A DNA stretch of 64,000 bases from Enterococcus sp. BWR-S5 (GTDB lineage Bacteria; Bacillota; Bacilli; Lactobacillales; Enterococcaceae): assembly GCF_016745255.1 (NCBI RefSeq), contig NZ_JADOEQ010000002.1, forward strand, positions 372,001 to 436,000. The letters run 5' to 3'. The notes beneath the pieces are model-generated. The model ran no database searches and was not told where the DNA came from. It saw nothing but the letters and a program-made list of their open reading frames with translations. Position numbers and translations under genes: made by a program. Each line of letters starts with the position of its first letter. Positions within the stretch are counted from its first letter, which is position 1. Below, piece after piece: positions 27,628 through 36,037 of this stretch.

Positions 27628-28302
27628 CTATCCCTCTTTAAGCTGCAATACACCATCTTTCATCACAAAGACCTGGTCGCATTGCTCAATCAGACGCTCA
27701 TCATGTGTCACCATAATTGTTGCCTTGTTTTTTTCTTTTGTTTCCTTCGCCAAAATATCAACAACCTCAAAGGCCTTTTCAGAATCCAGACTGGCCGTCG
27801 GTTCATCTGCCAAGATAATTGAAGGATTATTATAAAGCGCTCGTGCGATAGCAACCCGTTGCCGCTCACCGCCGGATACCTCATCAGGATACTTGTTCTT
27901 CAGCTTGTCTACACCTAGCTGTTCCAAAAGCTCCTGAATCCCATTGCCTGTGCCCTTTTCTTTCTTTACCTTATCCACTAGGCGCAGCTGCTTTTCGATG
28001 GTTAAAAACGGAACTAAATTAGAGGCTTGCAAGATAAAGCCAATTTCAGAAAAACGGAGCAGGGAGCGCTTCTTTTCACTTACACTGCTGAAGGGCTGCT
28101 CATTGATTTCGACCTCGCCTTTTGTCGGCGTTTGAAGACCTCCCGCGATGGTTAAAAATGTACTTTTCCCTGAGCCGCTAGGACCGATTACCGCTGCAAA
28201 GGTTCCTTTTTTCAAAGAGAACTCCGTTGATTTTAGTGCACTAATTGTTGCATCTCCATCTAAAAAACTTTTTTCTACCTGTTTGAATTCTATTGCTTTC
28301 AT
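27628..28302 (-). CDS. ABC transporter ATP-binding protein (LolD/MacB type)
   Basis: A 224-residue ATPase. Walker A GPSGSGKST (about residues 40-48), Q-loop FILQASNLVPF, signature VSGGERQRVAIARAL, Walker B ILADEPTASLD, and the switch His in MVTHDERL. It pairs with the FtsX-type permease encoded 17 nt upstream. Such pairs export peptides or lipids, or act as mechanical transmitters; the substrate is unknown. Confidence 0.95.
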   Translation of the reverse strand: MKAIEFKQVEKSFLDGDATISALKSTEFSLKKGTFAAVIGPSGSGKSTFLTIAGGLQTPTKGEVEINEQPFSSVSEKKRSLLRFSEIGFILQASNLVPFLTIEKQLRLVDKVKKEKGTGNGIQELLEQLGVDKLKNKYPDEVSGGERQRVAIARALYNNPSIILADEPTASLDSEKAFEVVDILAKETKEKNKATIMVTHDERLIEQCDQVFVMKDGVLQLKEG

Positions 28303-28319
28303 TTGTCTTCCACCGTCCT

Positions 28320-29405
28320 TTACCCAATAGCCTTAAGAGGATCGACCTTAACAATCGTCCGCACAGAAAATAGCGCACCTAATACTGCAACAATCAGCAT
28401 CGCTCCGCTGATTCCGGCAAAAAACAACCAATTTACTTTAAACGGAACCGCTGCCGGCAGAACTAAAGCTGTGCCAATCGTGCCCAAAAGTCCCAGACCG
28501 ACACCAATTATTGCCAGCAGGAAGGTCTGCATGATAACAGAAGCAGAAATATAACTGCTTGATATCCCTTGTGCCTTCATCACCCCGAAAATACTGATTT
28601 TTTGAAGAGTTAACACATAGATAAAAATACCAATGACTATCGCAGCAATGATAATCAAAAAGCCAATCATAAAGCCGAAGGTAAGAACCTGCGCATTATA
28701 GCCAGGCAGTTGACTGATAAAATCCTGAATACTGTACAGTGACAAATCATCATCGGTAACCTTGACCTGATCAATTGTGTTATCCTTTCCCCGTACAACA
28801 ATTCCGTTGATTCTGGCTTTGTCTGCCGGGACATCCTGTTCAAAGCGAATCACCTGAAAATCTTCGATAGATACATACAGAACAGGTGCCACGGTATAAC
28901 GAGCATTTTCAGTAAAACCAACAATTTTTATTTTTTCATCACTGCCAGATAATGTCACGACATCATCCAGTTTTACACCATCTTCCTCTTTCAGTGTAAT
29001 GTCCGCCACAGCTTCCTTTTCGTTTTCAAACATGCGGCCTTCCACAATATTCGGTGCTAAAAATTCATTTTTATCGATACCAAAAAAACTGATATCTACT
29101 TTTTCCTTGTTCTCTTTGCCGGTTTTAATAATACCGGCGTTCTGAGCAAATGCCGCCTTTTCCTTAGCCTCTACCTTGTCTAATGACTTAATCGGCAGCA
29201 TAGACATATTTAGATTTACATTTGATTCTTCTGATAAAATAATGCCATCCGCATCCCACTTATCAATGGCCATCCGATAATCCTGAGATAAACCATACGC
29301 CAGCCCTGTTAAGAAAAAGACCAGATACGCGATTAAGAACATCACACCGACAATTAAGCTGTATCTTAATTTAGAGTGCTTGATTTCATTCCATGCTAAA
29401 AACAT
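28320..29405 (-). CDS. FtsX-like ABC transporter permease
   Basis: A 361-residue permease with one N-terminal transmembrane helix (about 16-38), a large extracellular MacB-PCD-like domain (40-230), and three C-terminal helices (about 240-270, 285-315, 325-350). The C-terminal FtsX pattern (GIFIYVLTLQKISIFGVMKAQGIS; VRTIVKVDPLKAIG) is intact. ATG at 29405 follows GAGGAGGG. First gene of the two-gene exporter operon. Confidence 0.93.
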   Translation of the reverse strand: MFLAWNEIKHSKLRYSLIVGVMFLIAYLVFFLTGLAYGLSQDYRMAIDKWDADGIILSEESNVNLNMSMLPIKSLDKVEAKEKAAFAQNAGIIKTGKENKEKVDISFFGIDKNEFLAPNIVEGRMFENEKEAVADITLKEEDGVKLDDVVTLSGSDEKIKIVGFTENARYTVAPVLYVSIEDFQVIRFEQDVPADKARINGIVVRGKDNTIDQVKVTDDDLSLYSIQDFISQLPGYNAQVLTFGFMIGFLIIIAAIVIGIFIYVLTLQKISIFGVMKAQGISSSYISASVIMQTFLLAIIGVGLGLLGTIGTALVLPAAVPFKVNWLFFAGISGAMLIVAVLGALFSVRTIVKVDPLKAIG

Positions 29406-29579
29406 GCTATTCCCTCCTCAAACTTCAACAGGACGAGTATAGCAAATGGTTGCTATTCTTACAAAATAACTGCTTTCTTAAAAACTGCAAAAATTTCTCT
29501 TTACTTCTTTTAGCATATGCTTTATATTATTCGTTAACCAACAAAATAAATTAGTTTACGAAAAAAAGAGGTGCCTATC

Positions 29580-30137
29580 ATGAACCAATCTTTACGATCC
29601 ATGATTCTAGCTGCTGAGTTTGCAGCAATTATCGCTGTTCTTTCCCAATTTACTATTCCCTTCGGACTGATTCCCTTAACTGGACAAACGTTGGCTATTG
29701 GTCTTTCTGTAACAATCTTAGGGCGTAAAACCGGAACCTATGCCATTTTAATTTATCTACTGCTTGGCCTAATCGGTCTCCCCGTATTTGCCGGCATGAG
29801 CGGTGGTGTCGCTGTTCTATTTGGACCAACCGGCGGCTATTTAGTCGGCTTTATCATCAATGGTTTGGTTACCGGCGATATCTTGGAGCGTACCAGCTTC
29901 ACCTACAAATGGGCTGTAATAGCCAATCTAATCGGTGCCGTTCTTACCCTTCTGTTCGGCACTATTTGGCTAAAGCTGTCTGGGCAGCTCGACTGGATTG
30001 GGGCCTTTCAAGGGGGCTTTGTTCCTTTTATTATCCCCGGAGCAATAAAAGCTGTGGCAGCTGCCTATCTCGGTATCCTGCTAAGAGAGAGATTACCTTT
30101 TTTCTCAGTAAATTCTAAAAAATCTGTTCAAAAGTAA
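29580..30137 (+). CDS. bioY: Biotin transporter substrate-binding subunit BioY
   Basis: A 185-residue membrane protein with six hydrophobic segments. The BioY signature is present (PLTGQTLAIGLSVTILGRKTGTYAILIYLLLGLIGLPVF; GPTGGYLVGFI). It is the S component of an energy-coupling-factor transporter for biotin; the shared EcfA/EcfT module must lie elsewhere. ATG at 29580 follows AGAGGTG; GTG 29571 is within that site. No BirA box could be recognised with confidence. Confidence 0.93.
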   Translation: MNQSLRSMILAAEFAAIIAVLSQFTIPFGLIPLTGQTLAIGLSVTILGRKTGTYAILIYLLLGLIGLPVFAGMSGGVAVLFGPTGGYLVGFIINGLVTGDILERTSFTYKWAVIANLIGAVLTLLFGTIWLKLSGQLDWIGAFQGGFVPFIIPGAIKAVAAAYLGILLRERLPFFSVNSKKSVQK

Positions 30138-30268
30138 AGAAAAACAAGCTATACTAATAGATACATATGACTGAATACGAATTGTGTACAGGTATCCAAG
30201 ACCTGTATCACTGAAAATCAATTAGTTAGTGTCGTTCTTACTGATAAAAAAGGCTGGAGGGGTAAGTA

Positions 30269-30817
30269 GTGAATAAACTGAACAGAAAGAAAGTATTTCG
30301 TACAGCAGCAGAATTTGTTCTCTTAATTGGCTTCGTTCTTGTTTTGAGACACTTTGTATTCAATCCTGTTGAGGTATCCGGTACATCAATGGAACCGAAT
30401 TATCAAGATGCAGACCGTTTATGGCAAGCGACCTTTATCAAACCCAGTCGTTTCGATGTCATTACCTTCGAAAGTCCGAGAAACGGAAAATCTCTTGTTA
30501 AGCGTGTCATTGGTCTTCCCGGAGATACAGTTTACTACGAAAACGATCAATTATATATCAACAATACCCCTTTTGACGAACCCTATCTGGATGAATTCAA
30601 AGAAGCGGCAGAAACAGAACTGCTGACGGAGGACTTCACCTTCGACACCTATCCGGCTATCACCTCTGCAACTGTGCCGGAGGATAGCTATTTTGTCCTA
30701 GGCGATAATCGACAAAACACGGATGACAGCCGCTATTTCGGCTTTGTAAACAAAAAGGACATTACAGGCGTTGTTTTCTTCCGGTTCTTTCCATTGGAAA
30801 AAATCGGTGCCCCTTAA
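30269..30817 (+). CDS. lepB: Signal peptidase I
   Basis: A 182-residue type I signal peptidase: N-terminal anchor at residues 13-31, catalytic Ser40 in SGTSMEPN, general base Lys78 in LVKRVIGLPGD, and the C-terminal box GDNRQNTDDSRYFGFV. It removes signal peptides outside the membrane. Start GTG follows GGAGGGG. Monocistronic, with a strong terminator. Confidence 0.95.
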   Translation: MNKLNRKKVFRTAAEFVLLIGFVLVLRHFVFNPVEVSGTSMEPNYQDADRLWQATFIKPSRFDVITFESPRNGKSLVKRVIGLPGDTVYYENDQLYINNTPFDEPYLDEFKEAAETELLTEDFTFDTYPAITSATVPEDSYFVLGDNRQNTDDSRYFGFVNKKDITGVVFFRFFPLEKIGAP

Positions 30818-30820
30818 TTA

Positions 30821-30869
30821 AATAAAAAGAGGAGTGGAACTGATTGCTTGTTCCACTCCTCTTTTTATT
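30821..30869. terminator. Bidirectional terminator between lepB and the lectin gene
   Basis: Perfect 20-bp arms (AATAAAAAGAGGAGTGGAAC and its complement) around a 9-nt loop, giving T tracts on both strands. Confidence 0.95.
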
Positions 30870-30894
30870 TAGTTGAAATTGCTCAGCTGTATTG

Positions 30895-33438
30895 TTAGTA
30901 GGCATCAATCAGCTGCCAAAGAAGCTCTGCTTGATAGCGTCCCAGTTTCGTTACATTGCCTCCTGACACCTCTAATTTAAATCCATCGCCACCATCCGAC
31001 CACGTGTTGCTGATTGAGACCTCACCAGCTGTTCCATTGAGCTCCTCATAAATCTCTATGGGCGTTTCCGACAATTTATACTCTGTGGTGCCTCGCTTGT
31101 ACCGTATCGCTTCAGAAATTATCCTGTCAGTATCTTCCATATGAGTTAAGGGCTTGGTCAGCTCGACTGTGAGGCGCCATTTAGTTCGCGTGACTCGTTC
31201 ATCAGAAATAACGAGCTCTTCATCATAGGTTGGCGATTCAACACGTGTCGTCAATCGATTGGCTTGCGAGCCGAATTGGAGAACACTCGGCGCTGAAACC
31301 AGAGACAGCTTGCCTGTATGCTTGAATACATAGTTAACTGTCACAGCCTGTGCAGGTACAGTCAGCTGTGTCTCATTTTCAGGACGCTGAATCAATGCGT
31401 AATCGTTGGCAATCAGCTCATCAATTTGCGCTTGAATATCCATCTCTGCTGCTAAATTCACCGTTGTGCCGGCAGCATATGTTTTATTTATCGCTGAACA
31501 CAGCGATTGACCCTCGTCATCGATAAAAGCAACAGTGATAGCAGTCTGATTTCTCTTATAATAGAAATAGACATCCTTCGCATCCTCTGTAAAATGGCCA
31601 CTGGCTTCACCGATGGTACGATCATAAGTATAGTATTGAATAGTCGATGGACTTTCTGAATAAGGCTTGCCGATAATATCCGTAATCGTTTTTGCTGTTG
31701 CTATTGGCTGACTGTTCTCATCAAAATAATGAAAGGTCACACTACTCTCGTCAGGAATCTCAACAGCAGCTTCTTCTGAGGTTCCCCACGTCGAACCGGA
31801 GACTGAGAAGACCTCTACCGATACAGGTAAGCGAGCAGCGACCTCATCTGTTACTACTTCAGCCTCAAAAGTTAGCTCGTAAGGTCTATTTTCAATAAGT
31901 ACCTTATTTGACAGCTTAATTGTTTGACCTGAAAATTCCAAGTCTGTGTCACTAATCTGATTTCCTTCGAAAAACAGGGTATTTGGCTTGTAGTCTAAGC
32001 CTTCCGGCATCGTAATAATCACAGAGGCACCATCACCACTTAAAATGGCATCTTCATCGGGTGTAATCGAGTCTGTAAAACGAACCGTGTCATCCTTATA
32101 GCCCACAACCTGAGAGGCAGGGGTAGCAGTCGGATTCTGAGTCAGGTTTTGAACCTTCAAGTCATGATCCGCACTACCCGGAATCTCCAGCATAGCTATT
32201 CGAGCATCCATCCATAAACCACCGGTCGCACCGGTAAATCCCCAGTAAACCTTTGTTCCGCCAAACATCGTTTGCAGATTAGCTACCGTATAAGAGGCTT
32301 CACCAAAATTTTCAACTGTATACTTCAGTGTTCTCGTACTTGCTACCCAAGTGATGTCCAAAGCTCGCCAAGTATCGTTAGACATTCGATTTGCTGCATT
32401 GGCTGTTGTCGTCGTTTTCAGTAATCCGTTATGTGTTCGCGCACTACCCGAGGTATTATTGGCAGCCGGAATCAGTACAGCAATGTGCCCACCACGTCGA
32501 TTAGCCAAACTTAGAATGCCATCACTGCTGGCTCCTGAGGTACCATAAGGATCAAACTCCAGACTCAATGCATTTCGAATATGGTTATTGCCATTACTCC
32601 CGTTACCATAGGCAGCCAATGCTGAACCGCCTTCTCCAATAGCCGCCTGTCCCCTAGGGTCATTATGAAAGGTCATCGTAATGCCATCCGCAACGCTGGT
32701 ACTCGTACTACCGGAATCGTTTGTTCCATTACCTAAATAAATAAAAGTAGTAAAACGAAAATCTCTCGTCAAATCAATCTGCCGTTTTGACCAGATTGCC
32801 CCTTTTTGTCCGGTACTACCCACTATTTGCAATACCTTGTCATCATCTAAATAAACAGGTCCTGAGCCTATTGCAGGGTTAAATACAGCATTCAACGGGA
32901 TTGTATTCGCCGGAAAAGCATCTGCTCCCGACCAAGCTCTTGTTTGAACATCCAAATAAAGCCCTTGCTCTCTAGAAAAATCCTTTAAGGAAGTAAAATT
33001 CAACTTTTTTTCTATTTTCGTTTCTCCCGTCGTATCGGATAAGAGAATCTTTGAATAGGAAGCACCGGCTTCTTGAGAAACATCAAAGGTTACCTCAAAT
33101 GGAGCAGGCTTTTCTGCAACAAATTCAAGGATTCCTTCCTTTTTCAACGGATTGGCTGAAAAGATTACATGCTCCTGATTCTTGTTGTCGAGCGCTGCTT
33201 CAACTGTTTCCATGGTTGCGTCCGTCAGTCCTTCGTAGGACAGAGTATATTTTTCTTGTTTAGGATTGTTTATACGCACAGTTACTGATAGCATACCAGC
33301 TTCAGTTGTCGGCTGAGCGGTAATGATCGTTTCATTTTCCGATGCTTGACTTTCTTTGGCACCGCCCCAGATAAACAGCAACGTGAATAGGAGAAAGACG
33401 CATATCACACCCATATAAGAATTTTCTTTATTTTTCAT
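30895..33438 (-). CDS. WxL-domain surface protein with L-type lectin domain
   Basis: An 847-residue secreted adhesin-like protein. Signal peptide to about residue 32 (ESQASEN). Residues about 155-430 form a bacterial L-type lectin domain (DGITMTFHNDPRG; NALSLEFDPYGT; KVYWGFTGATGG). A mid domain is followed by two MucBP-like repeats at about 565-700 (SVTFHYFDENSQPIA; ITVAFIDDEGQSL). The C-terminal 140 residues are a WxL domain with both motifs, TKWRLTVEL and ELLWQLIDAY, which binds peptidoglycan non-covalently. It has no LPxTG signal. Usually WxL genes cluster with DUF916-type partners; none is here. A winged-helix regulator lies immediately upstream. Confidence 0.9.
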   Translation of the reverse strand: MKNKENSYMGVICVFLLFTLLFIWGGAKESQASENETIITAQPTTEAGMLSVTVRINNPKQEKYTLSYEGLTDATMETVEAALDNKNQEHVIFSANPLKKEGILEFVAEKPAPFEVTFDVSQEAGASYSKILLSDTTGETKIEKKLNFTSLKDFSREQGLYLDVQTRAWSGADAFPANTIPLNAVFNPAIGSGPVYLDDDKVLQIVGSTGQKGAIWSKRQIDLTRDFRFTTFIYLGNGTNDSGSTSTSVADGITMTFHNDPRGQAAIGEGGSALAAYGNGSNGNNHIRNALSLEFDPYGTSGASSDGILSLANRRGGHIAVLIPAANNTSGSARTHNGLLKTTTTANAANRMSNDTWRALDITWVASTRTLKYTVENFGEASYTVANLQTMFGGTKVYWGFTGATGGLWMDARIAMLEIPGSADHDLKVQNLTQNPTATPASQVVGYKDDTVRFTDSITPDEDAILSGDGASVIITMPEGLDYKPNTLFFEGNQISDTDLEFSGQTIKLSNKVLIENRPYELTFEAEVVTDEVAARLPVSVEVFSVSGSTWGTSEEAAVEIPDESSVTFHYFDENSQPIATAKTITDIIGKPYSESPSTIQYYTYDRTIGEASGHFTEDAKDVYFYYKRNQTAITVAFIDDEGQSLCSAINKTYAAGTTVNLAAEMDIQAQIDELIANDYALIQRPENETQLTVPAQAVTVNYVFKHTGKLSLVSAPSVLQFGSQANRLTTRVESPTYDEELVISDERVTRTKWRLTVELTKPLTHMEDTDRIISEAIRYKRGTTEYKLSETPIEIYEELNGTAGEVSISNTWSDGGDGFKLEVSGGNVTKLGRYQAELLWQLIDAY

Positions 33439-33479
33439 TTTCCACTCTCAACCTTCTTTATGTTTTTATAAGTACGCCA

Positions 33480-33496
33480 AGCGTACGACCCACATG
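33480..33496. promoter_or_regulatory. Palindrome upstream of the lectin gene
   Basis: GTACGC-CAA-GCGTAC lies about 35 nt before the lectin start codon. It could be a regulator-binding site, possibly for the adjacent winged-helix protein. No support beyond symmetry and position. Confidence 0.35.
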
Positions 33497-33625
33497 CTTC
33501 CAAAGCTAAGAAACTGATTATTTTTCTACTATTATTCCCTCAAGAACTTATAAAGTCAGTCCATTACCGCTCTACTACCGGTCTATGTATGAGAACGGGA
33601 TACACTATCCCTCTCTCTTTTTCAA

Positions 33626-34324
33626 TCAAACGTTCAACACATATCCTCTTGACCGAACTGTCTTGATATACTCCGGCTTTAGAGGGTCTTTTTCAATTTT
33701 TCTTCGTAAATGAAAAATTAGATTAGCTACTCGAAACTTTAAGTTTTCCGACTCTTCTTTGTTATTCCAGACTTGCCTGTAGATTGCCTGATAAGGGATG
33801 GCTTCTGACTTCTTTCTATATAAAAGCTCAATCGTTTTAAATTCCAGCTTGGTCAACCCAACTTCTCTGTTACCATCGACTACTACACTCAAATTGCTAG
33901 GAACCAGCTTAAACTCTTTTACTCCTGATGCTGCCTCTGCCAAAGATGGAGACATGTTTTGCAAAGCACCATGACGCAACGAATTTTTCAGTATCAGTTG
34001 ATACTCTTCGGGATCAATCTGAGAGTCAACGATGCCATCTGCACCCAGTTGCAGCAAAATGATTCGCGTTGTCTTTGGCAGCTCATCTGAAAAAATCCAA
34101 ATTAGGGCGCTTGTATGCTTCCTGATTTTTATCAGCAGCTCACAAACCTTCCCTACCTCCCCCTCGGAGTCACTTTGAATAATCAATGCATCCATTTCTC
34201 CAACTTCTTCAACATTGTTTTTTAACGGCATTTCCAGTAAACTAAATGACTCATCGCTCTTCAGAGCTTCCACGTGCCGATTATCCGGAAGCCCATTATT
34301 TGAAACAAACCCAATTTGATACAT
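33626..34324 (-). CDS. Winged-helix response-regulator-like protein
   Basis: A 232-residue regulator. Residues about 140-230 form an OmpR/PhoB-type DNA-binding domain (REVGLTKLEFKTIELLYRKKSEAIPYQAIYRQVWNN; NLIFHLRRKIEKDPLKPEYIKTVRSRGYVL). The N-terminal 120 residues have a receiver-like outline, but the usual acidic pair and phospho-acceptor Asp are not at the expected places (ALIIQSDSEGEV replaces the D-site region). No histidine kinase gene is adjacent, so control may not be by phosphorylation. It likely controls the lectin gene 190 nt downstream. Confidence 0.88.
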   Translation of the reverse strand: MYQIGFVSNNGLPDNRHVEALKSDESFSLLEMPLKNNVEEVGEMDALIIQSDSEGEVGKVCELLIKIRKHTSALIWIFSDELPKTTRIILLQLGADGIVDSQIDPEEYQLILKNSLRHGALQNMSPSLAEAASGVKEFKLVPSNLSVVVDGNREVGLTKLEFKTIELLYRKKSEAIPYQAIYRQVWNNKEESENLKFRVANLIFHLRRKIEKDPLKPEYIKTVRSRGYVLNV

Positions 34325-34391
34325 AACTTTTCCTCCTCCTGCGAAAACGGTGTCATATTAAATCTTTTTCAAAGCATTATTCCTTATTTAC

Positions 34392-34407
34392 TGCTATAAT
34401 TACAGCA
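34392..34407. promoter_or_regulatory. Near-perfect palindrome upstream of the regulator
   Basis: TGCTATAATTACAGCA is a 16-bp palindrome with two mismatches, about 70 nt before the regulator start and between that start and the left recombination repeat. It is a candidate autoregulatory operator. Confidence 0.4.
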
Positions 34408-34496
34408 ATAGTCACGTTTGGTCCAGCTAAAAAGCAACTGTTTCTCAGCCGTTTAAAAATATTTTTTTCCATACACACCATACAATTTTTTTCTTT

Positions 34497-34519
34497 AAAT
34501 AATTAGTTCTGAGAAAAAC
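34497..34519 (+). repeat. Left inverted repeat flanking the recombinase gene (IR-L)
   Basis: A 23-bp sequence, AAATAATTAGTTCTGAGAAA plus AAC, present in exact inverted form at 36015-36037. With imperfect extension the match is 28 of 30. It lies 170 nt upstream of the regulator gene. Confidence 0.85.
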
Positions 34520-34555
34520 TTACAAAAAACAGAAAAATAAACGAAAAATAGTAGA

Positions 34556-34579
34556 TTTGACGGTTTATTTGACGGCTTT
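34556..34579 (+). repeat. Tandem 12-bp direct repeats, possible integrase arm sites (left)
   Basis: Two units, TTTGACGGTTTA and TTTGACGGCTTT, 37 bp inside IR-L. Closely similar units in the same orientation lie at 35789-35812, just upstream of the recombinase gene. They resemble the repeated arm-type sites that Tn916/lambda-like integrases bind with their N-terminal domain. Confidence 0.55.
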
Positions 34580-34614
34580 CTTAGTTTCCGGAGAGAGTCA
34601 CGACTCCTAGAAAT

Positions 34615-34647
34615 AAAAAAGAAGCTCCGTGATATTCACGAAACTTC
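34615..34647 (-). terminator. Terminator of the recombinase gene
   Basis: Minus-strand stem GAAGTTTCGTGA / TCACGGAGCTTC (two G-U pairs) followed by TTTTTTATTTC. The 5' arm overlaps the end of the gene. It should limit read-through to the regulator. Confidence 0.75.
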
Positions 34648-35766
34648 TCTCTCAAAATCATTTAGATTTAGTTTGGCATCTAGCTTAGACATAGCAATCT
34701 GTCTGTTTTCCCACATAGAATCTGTATATGTATCCAGTGTCAGCTTAACAGAGGAATGGCCCAGCAGCCTGCTTAATGTTGCTACATCAACACCTTCCTC
34801 AATACATCGAGTCGCAAAGGTATGCCTCAGAACATGAAAATGAATGTTCAAATTAGCCGCTTCAATAATTTTCTTAAAACGATAATTAATTACTCTCGGC
34901 TCTGCAAAACTGTTTTTGCAGGCAATTAGGAACTCCGAATTGGCCTTTTTTCTGTTTTCCAGTAGATACTCTCTCAAATTTTCTGCCAATGGGATATCCC
35001 GTCTGGATGTTTCTGTTTTAGGTGTGCTCAGAATCAGCTTTGTCTTTTGAACAGAATCCTCGCAGTTAACCCTTAAAAGCGTTCGGCGAATCTGAATCGT
35101 ATTTTTTTGAAAATCAATATCACTCCATTTCAGTCCGCTAATTTCACCAATACGCATTCCTGTATACAAAGCTAAGATTACAGGCGAGCAGCTTTTCTCC
35201 TGTAATGCCATTTCCTCTAATTGCCTTTGCTGCTGTACAGTTAATGCATTGACACGCTCGTTCCTGCTTTTGGGGAGAATAACGGCTTCACAAGGATTTT
35301 CGACAAGATATCGTTCCTTACAGGCTTGATTCAAAGCATGCTTTAGTACGGTGATAATCCCTTTAATCGTTGTCGGAGATAAATCCTTAAGCTGCAAATG
35401 ATAGATAAAATCATTGATATCCGCTGTTCCCAACTCGTTCATTTTTTTGTTCCCTAGAAAAGGGAGAATATGCTTCTCTACTCGGCCTGAATACGCAGCA
35501 TAGGTCGTGACCTTGACACTCCTTTTTACGGTATACTCAAGCCATTGGCATAGCCAGTCCGTCAGCTTTCCTTGAAATACCAACTGTGTTTTCGTCCCTT
35601 GATTGTATTGAGATTTCAACACAGTTAATTTATTTTTTACTATATTATACTTTTTTCCATACACGTATCCAAAAATTATTTTGCCATTTTCTGTTCTATT
35701 TTTTATATAGCGGCCTTCATAACGGCCATCTTTTCTTTTATAGATATTTTCACCTTTTCTGGCCAA
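34636..35766 (-). CDS. Tyrosine recombinase (phage/Tn916-type integrase)
   Basis: A 376-residue recombinase. It opens ARKGENIYKRKDGRYEGRY, the AP2-like arm-DNA-binding domain (to about residue 50). The core-binding SAM-like domain is at about 65-150 and the catalytic domain at about 165-360 with all key residues: Arg in TGMRIGEISGL, HxxR in HVLRHTFATR, His in LLGHSS and Tyr in LDTYTDSM. TTG at 35766 is chosen because relatives begin MARxGENIY and GGGAAGTG lies upstream; the frame is open to 35829 without an ATG. It is intact, with no phage or conjugation genes nearby, and is bracketed by inverted repeats. Confidence 0.92.
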   Translation of the reverse strand: MARKGENIYKRKDGRYEGRYIKNRTENGKIIFGYVYGKKYNIVKNKLTVLKSQYNQGTKTQLVFQGKLTDWLCQWLEYTVKRSVKVTTYAAYSGRVEKHILPFLGNKKMNELGTADINDFIYHLQLKDLSPTTIKGIITVLKHALNQACKERYLVENPCEAVILPKSRNERVNALTVQQQRQLEEMALQEKSCSPVILALYTGMRIGEISGLKWSDIDFQKNTIQIRRTLLRVNCEDSVQKTKLILSTPKTETSRRDIPLAENLREYLLENRKKANSEFLIACKNSFAEPRVINYRFKKIIEAANLNIHFHVLRHTFATRCIEEGVDVATLSRLLGHSSVKLTLDTYTDSMWENRQIAMSKLDAKLNLNDFEREVS

Positions 35767-35788
35767 AAGATCACTTCCCACTATTAAT

Positions 35789-35812
35789 TTTGACGGCTTT
35801 TGCGACGGCTTA
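35789..35812 (+). repeat. Tandem 12-bp direct repeats, possible integrase arm sites (right)
   Basis: TTTGACGGCTTT and TGCGACGGCTTA lie 23 nt upstream of the recombinase start codon. They are in the same orientation as the pair at 34556-34579. Confidence 0.55.
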
Positions 35813-36014
35813 TTAATTATTAAAAACAAAATACATCAAATTTGTTGATTATTTACTGCTTACAAATGCTTTGGAACCCTTTTTTATCATTTTTTTCGCT
35901 TTTTTATAAAAAATATGAAAACAAAAAGACAAAAAAACGATAGACTACTGTGCCTATTTCAGTTAAAATACTATTGGAATCATAAAATTTTTCGTACATT
36001 ATAGTAAAAACAAC

Positions 36015-36037
36015 GTTTTTCTCAGAACTAATTATTT
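36015..36037 (-). repeat. Right inverted repeat flanking the recombinase gene (IR-R)
   Basis: Exact reverse complement of 34497-34519 (reads GTTTTTCTCAGAACTAATTA plus TTT on the plus strand). It lies about 250 nt upstream of the recombinase start. The recombinase, its promoter region and both arm-like repeats all lie between the two copies. Confidence 0.85.

Noticed and set aside
34120-34324. The winged-helix protein as an ordinary two-component response regulator
   Set aside because: The expected acidic pocket and phospho-Asp are not evident, and no histidine kinase gene is adjacent.
34497-36037. A complete prophage or ICE around the recombinase
   Set aside because: No structural, replication, relaxase or excisionase genes on either side, and the repeats are inverted rather than direct.
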